Positions 55,505 to 64,000 of a DNA stretch of 64,000 bases are shown one piece after another. How positions within the stretch are numbered: the first letter of the stretch is position 1; every line of letters starts with the position of its first letter. The notes beneath the pieces are model-generated. The model did not search any database. It saw only the letters and a list, made by a program, of their open reading frames with translations, and had not been told where the DNA came from. The translations under genes and the position numbers were made by a program. This DNA is from Streptomyces sp. P9-A2 (lineage in GTDB: Bacteria > Actinomycetota > Actinomycetes > Streptomycetales > Streptomycetaceae): contig NZ_JAZIFX010000001.1 in the NCBI RefSeq assembly GCF_036634175.1, forward strand, positions 7,068,001 to 7,132,000. Direction: 5' to 3'.

Positions 55505-57649
55505 TCATGAACCGCCCCCCAACAACCCCGCCGCCCGCGCCCAGCGGTACTTCGCCCCGAGGACCGCCACCGGCCGCTCCGTCGTGTACGGGTACGCCAC
55601 GACGCCCCGCTCGAAGAGGTACCGGCACGCCTCCTCGACCTCCACATCGCCCGCCAATGACGCCACCACCGGCTTCTCGACGCCCCGTTCACGGAACTCC
55701 GCCACCACCCGCGCGGTGAGCTCCGCGAACACCATGGGAGGCGTGACGATGGTGTGCCAGTAACCGAGGACGAGCGCGTGGACGCGCGGATCCTCCAGCC
55801 CCAGCCGGATCGTCGCCTCGTACGTCGACGGCGGCTCGCCCCCGGTGATGTCCACCGGGTTGCCGGCCGCCCCGAAGGGCGGAATGAACGCGCGGAACGC
55901 CGCGTCCAGATCCGGCGGGATCTCCATCAGCGACAGCCCGTTGTCCGTCACCGCGTCCGACAGCAGCACCCCGCTGCCGCCCGCCCCCGTGATGATCACG
56001 ACGTTGTCGCCCCTCGGGGCGGGCAGCACCGGCAACGCGCGCGCGTACTCGAGCATGTCGCCGAGACCCGGCGCGCGGATCACCCCGGCCTGCCGCAGGA
56101 TGTCGTCGTACACGGCGTCGTCGCCCGCCAGCGCGCCGGTGTGCGAGCCCGCGGCCCTCGCGCCCGCCGCCGTACGCCCCGCCTTCAGCACCACGACCGG
56201 CTTCTTCGGCACCGTCTCGCGCGCGGCCCGCACGAACGCCCGCCCGTCCTTGAGATCCTCCAGGTGCATGGCGATGCAGTCGGTGCGCGGGTCCTGCCCG
56301 AACCAGGTCAGCAGGTCGTCCTCGTCCAGGTCCGACTTGTTGCCCAGCCCGACGATCGCCGACACACCCGTCCGCGTGGTGCGCGCGAACCCCAGGATGG
56401 CCATCCCGATACCGCCCGACTGCGACGTCAGCGCGACCCCGCCCTTGACGTCGTACGGCGTGCAGAACGTGGCGCACAGGTCGTGCCACGTCGAGTAGTA
56501 GCCGTAGATGTTGGGTCCGAGCAGCCGGACGCCGTGCCGCTCGGCGATCGCCACGATCTCGTCCTGGAGCTCCTGCTCCCCGGTCTCCGCGAACCCGGAG
56601 GGGATGAGGACGGCGTTCGGGATCCCCTTGCGCCCCACCTCCTCCAGCGCCGCGGCCACGAACCTGGCGGGAATCGCGAAGACCGCCACATCCACCTCAC
56701 CGGGGACGTCCGTGACACTCTTGTACGCCTTGCGGCCCAGAATGTCATCGGACTTGGGGTTCACCGGATGGATCTCCCCGGCGAAGCCGCCGTCCACCAG
56801 GTTGCGCATCACCGAGTTGCCGATCTTGCCCGGCTCGGCGGAGGCGCCGATCACGGCGACCGAACGCGGCTGCATCAGCCGCCGCATGGAGGCGAGGATC
56901 TCCTCACGCGAGTACTGGCGGCGCTCCTTCGGCACCTCGGTCGCCAGGATCACCCGGATGTCGGCGGCGACCGCGCCGTCCGGTGTGGCGATCACCGGGT
57001 TGAGGTCCACCTCGGCGATCTCCGGGAAGTCCGCGACGAGTTGCGACACCCGGCGGATCTGTTCGGCGAGCGCCCACCGGTCCACACCGGCCTGCCCGCG
57101 CACCCCGCGCAGGATCTCCGCCGCACGGATCGAGTCCAGCATCGACAGCGCCTCGTCCGCGTCCACCGGGGCGAGCCGGAAGGTGACGTCCTTGAGCACC
57201 TCGACGAGCACCCCGCCGAGCCCGAACGCCACCACCTTCCCGAACGTCGGGTCCGTGACCGCCCCGACGATGACCTCCTGCCCCTGCGGCAGCAGTTCCT
57301 GCACCTGCACGCCGTCGATCCGGGCGGCAGGGTCGTACGCGCGCGCGTTCTCCACGATCCGGCAGAACACCGCCCGCACGTCGGCCGCGCCCTCCACCCC
57401 GACGATCACACCGCCGGCATCGGTCTTGTGCAGGATGTCCGGTGAGACGATCTTCATCACGACGGGCCCGCCGAACCGCGCCGCGTACGCCACGGCCTCG
57501 TCGACGTCCGTCGCCAGCTCCTCACCCGGTACGGCGATCCCGTACGCGTCCGCCAGCACCTTGCCCTCGGGGGCGGTGAGCGAGGTGCGCCCCTCGGCGC
57601 GCACCGCCTCGAGCAGCGCGCGCACCCGGAGCGTGCGGTCCTCGGCCAT
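55505..57649 (-). CDS. ADP-forming acyl-CoA ligase (acetate-CoA ligase family), beta-alpha fusion
   Basis: A 714-residue fusion. The N-terminal ATP-grasp (beta-like) domain at about 15-235 has ADAYGIAVPGEELA, VVMKIVSPDILHKTDAGGV and EVIVGAVTDPTFGKVVAFGLG. The C-terminal alpha-like part (about 255-700) has the CoA-binding fold (SVAVIGASAEPGKIGNSV), LTSQSGGIGMAIL and the phosphohistidine in GSHTGALAGDDAVYDDI. It makes or breaks an acyl-CoA with ATP/ADP. Its position downstream of oxc-frc suggests CoA recycling or activation of an acid such as oxalate, formate or acetate; the substrate is not proven. AAGGAG lies 8 nt before the ATG at 57649; a GTG one codon earlier is possible. Confidence 0.9.
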   Translation of the reverse strand: MAEDRTLRVRALLEAVRAEGRTSLTAPEGKVLADAYGIAVPGEELATDVDEAVAYAARFGGPVVMKIVSPDILHKTDAGGVIVGVEGAADVRAVFCRIVENARAYDPAARIDGVQVQELLPQGQEVIVGAVTDPTFGKVVAFGLGGVLVEVLKDVTFRLAPVDADEALSMLDSIRAAEILRGVRGQAGVDRWALAEQIRRVSQLVADFPEIAEVDLNPVIATPDGAVAADIRVILATEVPKERRQYSREEILASMRRLMQPRSVAVIGASAEPGKIGNSVMRNLVDGGFAGEIHPVNPKSDDILGRKAYKSVTDVPGEVDVAVFAIPARFVAAALEEVGRKGIPNAVLIPSGFAETGEQELQDEIVAIAERHGVRLLGPNIYGYYSTWHDLCATFCTPYDVKGGVALTSQSGGIGMAILGFARTTRTGVSAIVGLGNKSDLDEDDLLTWFGQDPRTDCIAMHLEDLKDGRAFVRAARETVPKKPVVVLKAGRTAAGARAAGSHTGALAGDDAVYDDILRQAGVIRAPGLGDMLEYARALPVLPAPRGDNVVIITGAGGSGVLLSDAVTDNGLSLMEIPPDLDAAFRAFIPPFGAAGNPVDITGGEPPSTYEATIRLGLEDPRVHALVLGYWHTIVTPPMVFAELTARVVAEFRERGVEKPVVASLAGDVEVEEACRYLFERGVVAYPYTTERPVAVLGAKYRWARAAGLLGGGS

Positions 57650-57662
57650 CACCTGATCTCCT

Positions 57663-57912
57663 TCGAGGATGCCCCGGCCTTCAGGCCAGGGTGGGGGCAC
57701 GTGATCGGGTAGAGCGTCTGCCGTGCGTGGCGAGAACCGAGCGCGCATACCGTGTCGATCGAGAACCAGGACGGCACACCCGAGCCTTGCTCGACAAACC
57801 GGGAAGGTTCCGTCCCGGCTGGTGTTGAGGGAGTAGGACCTTGCAGGTCGCTGACCTGCGGGGCTTCCTGAGCCAGGAATCCCCCCGCTTGAGCTGGGGG
57901 AGGGTTCAAGTC
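57663..57912 (+). mobile_element. Possible remnant of an IS200/IS605-type (TnpB) element
   Basis: This 261-bp gap in the oxalate operon carries no operon gene. On the plus strand a short frame (57713-57871) reads a Gly/Pro/Arg-rich peptide ending ...REGSVPAGVEGVGPCRS-type residues and a stop. Nine bases later comes CCCCCCGCT-TG-AGCTGGGGG (57881-57900), the kind of hairpin found directly behind tnpB in IS605 elements. Two further hairpins lie at 57676-57687 (GGCCT/AGGCC) and 57843-57859 (GCAGGTC/GACCTGC). The minus-strand frame here (57649-57909) looks like an antisense shadow. The assignment rests on layout and remembered family pattern, not on an alignment. Confidence 0.4.
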
Positions 57913-59209
57913 AGATCACCCCGTTCGACTTGAGCAGGCGCAGTTCCTCGTCACCGAGGCCGAGTTCGCCGACGAACACCTCTTCGTTGTGCTCGCCGAG
58001 CAGCGGGGAGGCGACCACGTCGACGGGGGAGTCGGAGAGCTTCAGCGGGCTGCCGACGGTGACGAACTCACCGCGCTCGGGGTGCGGGACGGTGACGACC
58101 ATCCCGTTCGCCGCCAGCGAGGCGTCCTCGATGATCTCCCTGGTGGACAGGATCGGCCCGCACGGGATGTTGTGCGCGTTCAGCCGTTCCAGCACCTCCC
58201 ACTTGGGCAGCGTCGAGGACCACTCCTCGATCAGCTGGAACAGCTTGCCGAGCTTGGGCAGCCGGGCCTGCGGCGTCGCCCAGTCGGGGTCCTCGGCCAG
58301 CTCCGGCCGGCCGATCAGCTCACTGAGCGGCTTCCAGCCGACGGGCTGCACGATCACGTACACGTAGTCGTTCGGACCGCCCGGCGCGCACTTGACCGCC
58401 CAGCCGGGCTGCCCGCCGCCGGACGCGTTCCCGGACCGGGGGACCTCGTCGCCGAAGTCCTCGTTGGGATATTCGGCGAGCGGACCGTGGGCCAGGCGCT
58501 GCTGGTCGCGCAGCTTCACCCGGCAGAGGTTGAGCACCGCGTGCTGCATGGCCACGTTCACCCGCTGCCCGCGCCCGGTGGACTCCCGCTGGAACAGCGC
58601 GGCGAGGATGCCCGCCACCACGTGGATGCCCGTGCCCGAGTCCCCGATCTGGGCGCCCGTCGCCAGCGGCGGCCCCTCCTCGAAACCGGTGGTCGACATC
58701 GCCCCGCCCATGGCCTGCGCGACGACCTCGTACGCCTTGAAGGCGGTGTACGGACCGTCGCCGAACCCCTTGATGGAGGCATAGACGATCCGTGGGTTGA
58801 TCTCCTTGATGCGGTCCCAGGTGAAGCCCATCCGGTCGACGGCGCCCGGCCCGAAGTTCTCGACCATGACGTCCGAGCGCCGGATCAGCTCGGTGAGGAT
58901 CTCCTTGCCGCGCTCGGTCTTGGTGTTGAGGGTGATGCTCCGCTTGTTGCAGTTGAGCATCGTGAAGTAGAGGGAGTCGACGTCGGGGAGGTCGCGCAGC
59001 TGTGTGCGCGTGATGTCCCCGGTCGGGGCCTCCAGCTTGACGACGTCCGCGCCGAGCCAGGCCAGCAGCTGGGTCGCGGAGGGCCCGGACTGGACATGCG
59101 TCATGTCCAGGACGCGGACCCCGTCGAGGGCCTTGGCGGGGAGTGCGCCCGTGGCGGCGGATATGGCGGTGGGCGTGCTCGTGGCGGTCTCGGTGGTCAC
59201 CGGGGTCAC
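57911..59209 (-). CDS. frc: Formyl-CoA:oxalate CoA-transferase
   Basis: A 432-residue class III (CaiB/BaiF) CoA-transferase, close in length to the 428-residue Oxalobacter enzyme. [20 protein letters not shown] opens the fold. The catalytic Asp, which forms the aspartyl-CoA thioester, is in [13 protein letters not shown]. The flexible glycine loop near [11 protein letters not shown] is characteristic of true formyl-CoA transferases, as is [16 protein letters not shown]. It swaps CoA from formyl-CoA to oxalate. The GTG start is two bases after the oxc stop, so the two are coupled; the first 25 residues (Thr/Ala-rich) lie before the conserved core, and a later GTG could be the real start. The stop codon directly touches the putative IS remnant. 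Confidence 0.92.
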   Translation of the reverse strand: MTPVTTETATSTPTAISAATGALPAKALDGVRVLDMTHVQSGPSATQLLAWLGADVVKLEAPTGDITRTQLRDLPDVDSLYFTMLNCNKRSITLNTKTERGKEILTELIRRSDVMVENFGPGAVDRMGFTWDRIKEINPRIVYASIKGFGDGPYTAFKAYEVVAQAMGGAMSTTGFEEGPPLATGAQIGDSGTGIHVVAGILAALFQRESTGRGQRVNVAMQHAVLNLCRVKLRDQQRLAHGPLAEYPNEDFGDEVPRSGNASGGGQPGWAVKCAPGGPNDYVYVIVQPVGWKPLSELIGRPELAEDPDWATPQARLPKLGKLFQLIEEWSSTLPKWEVLERLNAHNIPCGPILSTREIIEDASLAANGMVVTVPHPERGEFVTVGSPLKLSDSPVDVVASPLLGEHNEEVFVGELGLGDEELRLLKSNGVI

Positions 59210-59210
59210 C

Positions 59211-60893
59211 TCACTTGTACATGGTCTGGTTCATGGTTCCGGGGGCGTACGCGTCCGGGTCGACCCAGACGTTGATCAGGGACGGCTTGCCCGACTCGCG
59301 GGCCCGGCGCAGCGCGGGGCCGATGTCGGCCGGGTCGCGGACCTCCTCGCCGTGCCCGCCCAACATCTGCGCGAACTTGTCGTACGGGACGTCGCCGAGG
59401 GTGTTGCCGACCCGCTCGCGCTCCTTGCCGTACTTGGCGGCCTGGCCGTAACGGATCTGGTTCATCGAGGAGTTGTTGCCGACGATGCCGACGAACGGCA
59501 GGTCGTAGCGGACGAGGGTCTCGAAGTCCCAGCCGGTCAGCGAGAAGGCGCCGTCGCCGAAGAGGGCGACGACCTCCTTGTCGGGCCGCGCCTGCTTGGC
59601 CGCGAGCACGAAGGGGACCCCGACGCCGAGCGTGCCGAGCGGGCCCGGGTCCATCCAGTGGCCGGGTGACCTGGGCTGCACGACCTGCCCGGAGAAGGTG
59701 ACGATGTCGCCGCCGTCGCCGATGTAGATCGAGTCCTCGGTGAGGAAGTCGTTGATCTCGCCGACCAGCCGGTACGGGTGGATGGGTGAGGCGTCCGACC
59801 TGAGCTGCGGCAGCCGCTTCTCCAGCGCCGTCTGCTCGGCGGCCCGCAGTTCGTCCAGCCACTCCTTGCGCCGCGAGGCACCACCGTTGACCCGGCCGGA
59901 CGCCGCCTCGGTCACCGACCTCAGCACCAGTCCCGCGTCGCCGACGATGCCGAGGTCGATGTCGCGGTTCTTGCCGACGGTGCGGTAGTCGAGGTCGATC
60001 TGCACGACCGTCGCGGTGGGGGAGAGCCGCTTGCCGTAGCCCATGCGGAAGTCGAAGGGCGTGCCGACGATCACGATGACGTCGGCGTTGGTGAAGGCGT
60101 ACCGGCGGGAGAGCTGGAAGTGGTGCGGGTCCCCGGGCGGCAGGGTGCCGCGCCCCGCGCCGTTCATGTACGCGGGGATGTTGAGGGCGCGGACGAGTTC
60201 GACGGCCGCCTCGGTGCCCCGGGTGGTCCACACCTGGCTGCCGAGCAGGATCGCCGGCTTCTCGGCGTGCACCAGCAGATCGGCGAGTTTCTCGACGGCC
60301 TCGGGGTCGCCGGGCGAGCGCGTCGAGGTGCGGTAGGCCCCCTGCCGCGGTACGCGCGCCGTGGACGCCGGGACCTTGGCGTCCAGGACGTCCCGCGGGA
60401 TCTCCAGGAAGGAGGGGCCGGGGGCGCCGTGGTAGCACTCGCGGAAGGCCATCGACACCATGTCCGCGGCCCGCGCCGTGTGCGGCACGGTCGCCGCGAA
60501 CTTGGTGATGGGACTCATCATGTCGACGTGCGGCAGGTCCTGCAGGGACCCCATCTTGTGCTGGGACAGGGCCCCCTGACCACCGATCAGCAGCATGGGG
60601 GACTCGGCCCGGAAGGCGTTGGCCACCCCGGTGACGGCGTCGGTGGTGCCCGGGCCCGCGGTGACGACCGCGCAGCCCGGCTTGCCGGTGATGCGCGCGT
60701 AGCCGTCGGCCGCGTGCGCGGCGACCTGTTCGTGACGTACGTCGACGACCTCGATGCCCTCGTCGACGCAGCCGTCGTAGATGTCGATGATGTGGCCGCC
60801 GCACAGCGTGTAGATGCGGTCGACGCCCTCGGCCTTGAGGGCCTTGGCTACGAGATGACCGCCGGAGACCAGGTCCTGTGTGTCGTCGGGCAT
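59211..60893 (-). CDS. oxc: Thiamine-diphosphate enzyme, probable oxalyl-CoA decarboxylase
   Basis: A 560-residue ThDP enzyme of the acetolactate-synthase superfamily. The catalytic Glu is in [18 protein letters not shown], and the ThDP/Mg motif runs from [15 protein letters not shown] to VGNNSS. The domain order is Pyr, Rossmann-like middle, PP. The sequence also resembles proteins annotated as acetolactate synthase or 2-hydroxyacyl-CoA lyase, and it is not very close to the E. coli Oxc N-terminus. The function is therefore assigned mainly by coupling to frc. It would convert oxalyl-CoA to formyl-CoA and CO2. ATG at 60893, with AGGA 7 nt upstream. The frame continues upstream through a tandem repeat, which is not coding. 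Confidence 0.8.
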   Translation of the reverse strand: MPDDTQDLVSGGHLVAKALKAEGVDRIYTLCGGHIIDIYDGCVDEGIEVVDVRHEQVAAHAADGYARITGKPGCAVVTAGPGTTDAVTGVANAFRAESPMLLIGGQGALSQHKMGSLQDLPHVDMMSPITKFAATVPHTARAADMVSMAFRECYHGAPGPSFLEIPRDVLDAKVPASTARVPRQGAYRTSTRSPGDPEAVEKLADLLVHAEKPAILLGSQVWTTRGTEAAVELVRALNIPAYMNGAGRGTLPPGDPHHFQLSRRYAFTNADVIVIVGTPFDFRMGYGKRLSPTATVVQIDLDYRTVGKNRDIDLGIVGDAGLVLRSVTEAASGRVNGGASRRKEWLDELRAAEQTALEKRLPQLRSDASPIHPYRLVGEINDFLTEDSIYIGDGGDIVTFSGQVVQPRSPGHWMDPGPLGTLGVGVPFVLAAKQARPDKEVVALFGDGAFSLTGWDFETLVRYDLPFVGIVGNNSSMNQIRYGQAAKYGKERERVGNTLGDVPYDKFAQMLGGHGEEVRDPADIGPALRRARESGKPSLINVWVDPDAYAPGTMNQTMYK

Positions 60894-60926
60894 GGCGAAG
60901 TCCTGTCCCTTCATAGGGGTGGGAAC

Positions 60927-60978
60927 GCTCTCGTGTACTGCTCTCGTGCACCGCTCTCGTGCACCGCTCTCGCAGTAC
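60927..60978. repeat. Four 13-bp tandem repeats in the oxc leader
   Basis: Units gctctcgtgtact, gctctcgtgcacc, gctctcgtgcacc and gctctcgcagtac are adjacent (plus-strand reading). They lie 34-85 bp upstream of oxc, between its ribosome-binding site and the GntR-like palindrome. The middle copies contain CGTGCACG. A similar TGCACCGAGAGCGG occurs at 63241-63254 just before the aldehyde dehydrogenase gene. Confidence 0.9.
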
Positions 60979-61006
60979 ATTGCATACAGTCGACGAATAC
61001 TGTATG
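60977..61006. promoter_or_regulatory. Candidate GntR operator in the divergent oxc-sucC region
   Basis: CATACAGT (60983-60990) and ACTGTATG (60999-61006) form a perfect 8-bp inverted repeat with an 8-bp spacer. The left arm with its flank (60977-60992) also fits ATAyTGTnnACArTAT at 10 of 14 positions. It lies 84 bp from the oxc start and 138 bp from the sucC start, so one regulator could control both directions. The rest of the 250-bp region has no gene. Confidence 0.62.
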
Positions 61007-61143
61007 AAGCTTGTTATCCCGCATCCCATGGGAGGTGTCCAGGGGGTGCGCTGCACTTTTCCGCCGCCGGACTCCGGGCCGCCTCCCATCCCTCCCCGCG
61101 ACCTTCCGGCAGCCTTCCGTCGTCTTCGCAGACAGGAGCCGAG

Positions 61144-62274
61144 ATGGACCTGTATGAACATCAGGCACGCGAACTCTTCGAGGAACACGGCATCGTGGTG
61201 CCGGCGGCCGAGGTCACCGACTCGCCCAAACAGGCCCGCGAGATCGCCCGCCGGCTCGGTGGCCGTGTCGTCGTCAAGGCGCAGGTCAAGACCGGCGGAC
61301 GCGGCAAGGCGGGCGGCGTGAAGCTCGCCGCCGACCCGGCCGCCGCCGAGCTGACGGCACGCCAGATCCTCGGCATGGACATCAAGGGCCACACCGTCGG
61401 CAAGGTCATGCTCGCCCGCCCCGTCGACATCCGGGACGAGTTCTACGTCTCCTACGTCCTCGACCGTGCGGCCGGCCGCTTCCTCGCGATCGCCTCCGCC
61501 GAGGGCGGCATGGACATCGAGGAGGTCGCCGCCACCCGCCCCGAGGCCGTCGCCCGCATCCCCGTCGACCCCGCCGAGGGCGTCACCTCGGCGACCGCGG
61601 CCCGCATCGCCGACGCGGCCGGCCTGCCGCCGCAGTCCGTCGACGTCCTGGTCCGGCTGTGGGAGGTCCTCGTCCGCGAGGACGCCCTGCTGGTCGAGGT
61701 CAACCCGCTCGTCCGCACCGGCGACGGACGGATCATGGCTCTCGACGGCAAGGTCACCCTCGACGACAACGCGCGCTTCCGACAAGCACGTTGGGGTACC
61801 GAGGACACCGGCCACGAGGACCCGCTGGAGGTGGCCGCGGTGGCGAAGGGCCTCAACTACGTCAAGCTGGACGGCGAGGTCGGCATCATCGGCAATGGCG
61901 CCGGCCTGGTCATGTCGACCCTCGACGTCGTCGCCGGCTGCGGGGCCCGACCAGCCGACTTCCTCGACATCGGCGGCGGGGCGTCGGCGCAGATCATGGC
62001 GGACGGACTCTCCGTCATCCTCTCCGACCCGGCCGTGAAGTCCGTCTTCGTCAACGTCTTCGGCGGCATCACCGCCTGCGACGCGGTGGCCGACGGCATC
62101 GTCCGGGCCCTCGGCACCGTCCGGCTGACCAAACCGCTCGTCGTCCGCCTCGACGGCAACAACGCGGCCCGAGGCCGCGCCATTCTCGACGCGCACGCGC
62201 ACCCGCTCGTCGAGCAGGTCACCACCATGGACGGCGCGGCGCACCGCGCGGCCGAACTCGCCACCACAGCCTGA
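61144..62274 (+). CDS. sucC: Succinyl-CoA synthetase beta subunit (ADP-forming), paralogue
   Basis: A 376-residue ATP-grasp subunit. [38 protein letters not shown], the metal-binding [21 protein letters not shown] and [14 protein letters not shown] with GGIT..D ([19 protein letters not shown]) are typical. It forms the heterodimer with SucD. Divergence from oxc across a shared operator suggests a role in oxalate metabolism or CoA recycling rather than the central citric-acid cycle. AGGAG precedes the ATG. Confidence 0.92.
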   Translation: MDLYEHQARELFEEHGIVVPAAEVTDSPKQAREIARRLGGRVVVKAQVKTGGRGKAGGVKLAADPAAAELTARQILGMDIKGHTVGKVMLARPVDIRDEFYVSYVLDRAAGRFLAIASAEGGMDIEEVAATRPEAVARIPVDPAEGVTSATAARIADAAGLPPQSVDVLVRLWEVLVREDALLVEVNPLVRTGDGRIMALDGKVTLDDNARFRQARWGTEDTGHEDPLEVAAVAKGLNYVKLDGEVGIIGNGAGLVMSTLDVVAGCGARPADFLDIGGGASAQIMADGLSVILSDPAVKSVFVNVFGGITACDAVADGIVRALGTVRLTKPLVVRLDGNNAARGRAILDAHAHPLVEQVTTMDGAAHRAAELATTA

Positions 62275-62285
62275 GGAGACCGGTC

Positions 62286-63170
62286 ATGGCGATCCACCTC
62301 ACCAAGGAGAGCAAGGTCCTCGTCCAGGGCATGACCGGCGGCGAGGGCATGAAGCACACCCGGCGCATGCTCGCGGCCGGCACCGACGTCGTCGGCGGGG
62401 TCAACCCGCGCAAGGCCGGCCGGAGCGTCGACTTCGACGACCGTGCGGTGCCCGTCTTCGGATCGGTCGCCGACGGTATACAGGCGACCGGAGCCGACGT
62501 CACGGTCGTCTTCGTACCGCCGGCCTTCGCCAGGTCGGCCGTCGTCGAAGCGGCCGACGCCGGAATCGGCCTGGCCGTCGTCATCACCGAGGGCATCCCC
62601 GTCCACGACTCCGTCGCCTTCACCACCCACGCACGGCGCAAGGGCACCCGGGTCATCGGCCCCAACTGCCCCGGCCTGATCACCCCCGGACAGTCCAACG
62701 CCGGCATCATTCCGGCCGACATCACCAAGCCGGGCCCCGTCGGACTGGTCTCCAAGTCCGGCACCCTCACCTACCAGCTCATGTACGAGCTGCGGGACAC
62801 CGGCTTCTCCACCTGCGTCGGCATCGGCGGCGACCCCGTCGTCGGCACCACCCACATCGACTGCCTCGCCGCCTTCCAGGACGACCCCGACACCGACCTC
62901 GTCGTCCTCATCGGCGAGATCGGCGGCGACGCCGAGGAACGCGCGGCGGCCTACATCCGCGAGCACGTCACCAAGCCGGTCGTCGCCTACATCGCGGGCT
63001 TCACCGCACCCGAGGGCCGTACCATGGGACACGCAGGCGCGATCGTCTCCGGCTCCTCGGGCACGGCACGGGCCAAGAAGGAAGCGCTCGAAGCCGTCGG
63101 TGTCCGGGTGGGCGGCACCCCCACGGAGACGGCACGGCACGTGCTCGCCGTCCTGGAAGCGGGGCGGTGA
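62286..63170 (+). CDS. sucD: Succinyl-CoA synthetase alpha subunit (ADP-forming), paralogue
   Basis: A 294-residue CoA-binding subunit. [20 protein letters not shown] binds Co[22 protein letters not shown] and [17 protein letters not shown] follow, and the phosphohistidine is in [15 protein letters not shown]. It begins 11 bp after sucC, with GAGGAG just before. Another pair of sucCD is expected elsewhere in a Streptomyces genome. Confidence 0.93.
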   Translation: MAIHLTKESKVLVQGMTGGEGMKHTRRMLAAGTDVVGGVNPRKAGRSVDFDDRAVPVFGSVADGIQATGADVTVVFVPPAFARSAVVEAADAGIGLAVVITEGIPVHDSVAFTTHARRKGTRVIGPNCPGLITPGQSNAGIIPADITKPGPVGLVSKSGTLTYQLMYELRDTGFSTCVGIGGDPVVGTTHIDCLAAFQDDPDTDLVVLIGEIGGDAEERAAAYIREHVTKPVVAYIAGFTAPEGRTMGHAGAIVSGSSGTARAKKEALEAVGVRVGGTPTETARHVLAVLEAGR

Positions 63171-63206
63171 CCCCGGCCCGTCCTTTCGACCGCCACCACC
63201 CCAGCC

Positions 63207-63228
63207 GGGGGCGGCCCCAAGGGCCCCC
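63207..63228. terminator. Weak hairpin after sucD
   Basis: GGGGGC and GCCCCC flank an inner GGCCC-CAA-GGGCC pairing, followed by CTTCTCTC. The stem is short and the next gene starts 36 bp later, so read-through into the aldehyde dehydrogenase gene is likely. Confidence 0.4.
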
Positions 63229-63264
63229 TTCTCTCGACTGTGCACCGAGAGCGGAGCGAACCGC

Positions 63265-64000
63265 ATGGCATCCACCCCGACCACCCCGACAGCCTCATCC
63301 GCTGCGACGGCCCCACCCACCCTCACCCTCAAGGCCGGCACCTCCTGGACCGACGCCTGGCAACGCTGCCTCGCCGTCGCCCCCGAGGCATTCCGGGACG
63401 ACCGAGTCCTCAACCTCTGGAACGCCGCCTGGCAGGCCGACGGCCGGACGCTGCCCGCCGCCAGCCCCGTCGACGGCAGCCCCGTCGCGGGTCCGCCGCG
63501 CCTGGACCCGGTCACCGCCCGGCGCGCCGTACACGCCGCGCTCGACCAGCACCGCGCCTGGCGGCACGTCCCGCTGCCGGAACGCCGGGCCCGCGTCGGC
63601 GCCACCCTCGACGCCCTCACCGAGCACCGCGAACTGCTGGCCCTGCTCCTCGTCTGGGAGATCGGCAAACCCTGGCGGCTCGCCCAGGCGGACGTCGACC
63701 GGGCCATCGACGGCGTGCGCTGGTACGTCGACGGCATCGACGGGATGCTCGACGGCCGGACCCCGCTGGACGGACCCGTCTCCAACATCGCGAGCTGGAA
63801 CTACCCGATGAGCGTGCTTGTCCACGCCCTGCTGGTCCAGGCACTGGCGGGCAACGCGGTCATCGCCAAGGCCCCCACCGACGGCGGCGTCGCCTGCCTG
63901 ACCCTGGCCTCGGCGCTCGCCGCCCGCGAGGGCATTCCCGTGACCCTCGTCAGCGGCAGCGGGGGCGAGCTGTCGGAGGCGCTGCTGCGGGCGCCCGAGA
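63265..64000 (+). CDS. Aldehyde dehydrogenase family protein, 3' end outside window
   Basis: An open frame from the ATG at 63265 to the right edge (245 complete codons). The visible part is the NAD-binding half of an aldehyde dehydrogenase: ALDQHRAWRHVPLPERRARV, LLALLLVWEIGKPWRLAQADVDRA, then SNIASWNYPMSVLVHALLVQ and LAGNAVIAKAPTDGG, where the conserved Asn and Lys bind the cofactor. The catalytic Cys and Glu lie beyond the window. The first 30 residues are Thr/Pro/Ala-rich. It is 94 bp beyond sucD, and sucC-sucD-aldehyde dehydrogenase may form one unit. A product acid-CoA or semialdehyde link is plausible but not shown. Confidence 0.85.
   Translation, partial: MASTPTTPTASSAATAPPTLTLKAGTSWTDAWQRCLAVAPEAFRDDRVLNLWNAAWQADGRTLPAASPVDGSPVAGPPRLDPVTARRAVHAALDQHRAWRHVPLPERRARVGATLDALTEHRELLALLLVWEIGKPWRLAQADVDRAIDGVRWYVDGIDGMLDGRTPLDGPVSNIASWNYPMSVLVHALLVQALAGNAVIAKAPTDGGVACLTLASALAAREGIPVTLVSGSGGELSEALLRAPE

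Noticed and set aside
57649..57909. An 86-codon minus-strand gene between frc and the ligase
   Set aside because: It lies opposite hairpins and a TnpB-like tail and has no homology that I recognise; more likely antisense of an element remnant.
60894..60980. Longer oxc start at 60914 or further upstream
   Set aside because: The extra codons translate the 13-bp repeats and no ribosome-binding site precedes the ATG at 60914, while the ATG at 60893 has AGGA at 7 nt.

Overview
This 64 kb window is very GC-rich, has strong G/C bias at third codon positions, and uses many GTG starts. It carries XRE/DUF5753 and MmyB-type regulators, CebR-type operators, and cellulases with family 2 carbohydrate-binding modules. 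All of this points to a chromosomal segment of a Streptomyces or a very close relative. No tRNA, rRNA, CRISPR array or intact insertion sequence was seen.

Layout. 1-5.5 kb: the 3' part of a dnaK paralogue, two XRE-type regulators, a small membrane protein, a pterin dehydratase and a methyltransferase. 5.5-15.7 kb: a secreted polysaccharide-degradation block with a PL11 rhamnogalacturonan lyase, a GH74 xyloglucanase, a GH48 cellulase and a GH6 cellulase. A perfect CebR box lies at the GH48 promoter and a degenerate one upstream of GH6. 15.9-23.2 kb: a methyltransferase, an SDR, an aldo/keto reductase, the C-terminal half of an acyl-CoA synthetase (pseudogene), a divergent LysR/BASS-transporter pair and a membrane-anchored DUF4185-like protein.

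23.4-33 kb and 54-64 kb form two halves of a probable oxalate/formate catabolic system. The first half is a translationally coupled minus-strand operon (ketopantoate-reductase-like gene, molybdenum formate dehydrogenase catalytic subunit, fused diaphorase subunit, separate Fe-S subunit, fdhD). It lies divergent from an OxlT-type transporter that has lost its middle, with its 51-residue small subunit. A FabH-like KAS III and a FadR-type GntR regulator follow. The second half holds the ThDP decarboxylase (oxc), formyl-CoA transferase (frc), an ADP-forming acyl-CoA ligase, a full-length OxlT-type transporter, and a divergent sucC-sucD-aldehyde dehydrogenase set that runs off the window. Related palindromes of the form ATAyTGTnnACArTAT occur at both halves and upstream of the GntR gene, suggesting one regulon.

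33.3-53.9 kb is a 20 kb block all on the plus strand. A ROK regulator is followed by a ribose-type ABC importer, a Gfo/Idh/MocA oxidoreductase, a TIM-barrel isomerase and a 1240-residue secreted protein (sugar dehydrogenase-like, PKD, CBM6-like, ThuA and DUF1080 domains). An eight-gene cluster follows that contains the ebo genes A, B, C, E and F. The usual sugar-phosphate cyclase eboD is absent. A myo-inositol-phosphate-synthase-family gene sits in the first position instead, and two extra sugar isomerases are present. My inference is that the block imports a glycoside or cyclitol, processes it by 3-keto chemistry, and builds or traffics a prenyl-linked cyclitol metabolite. This is the best candidate for an undescribed system here.
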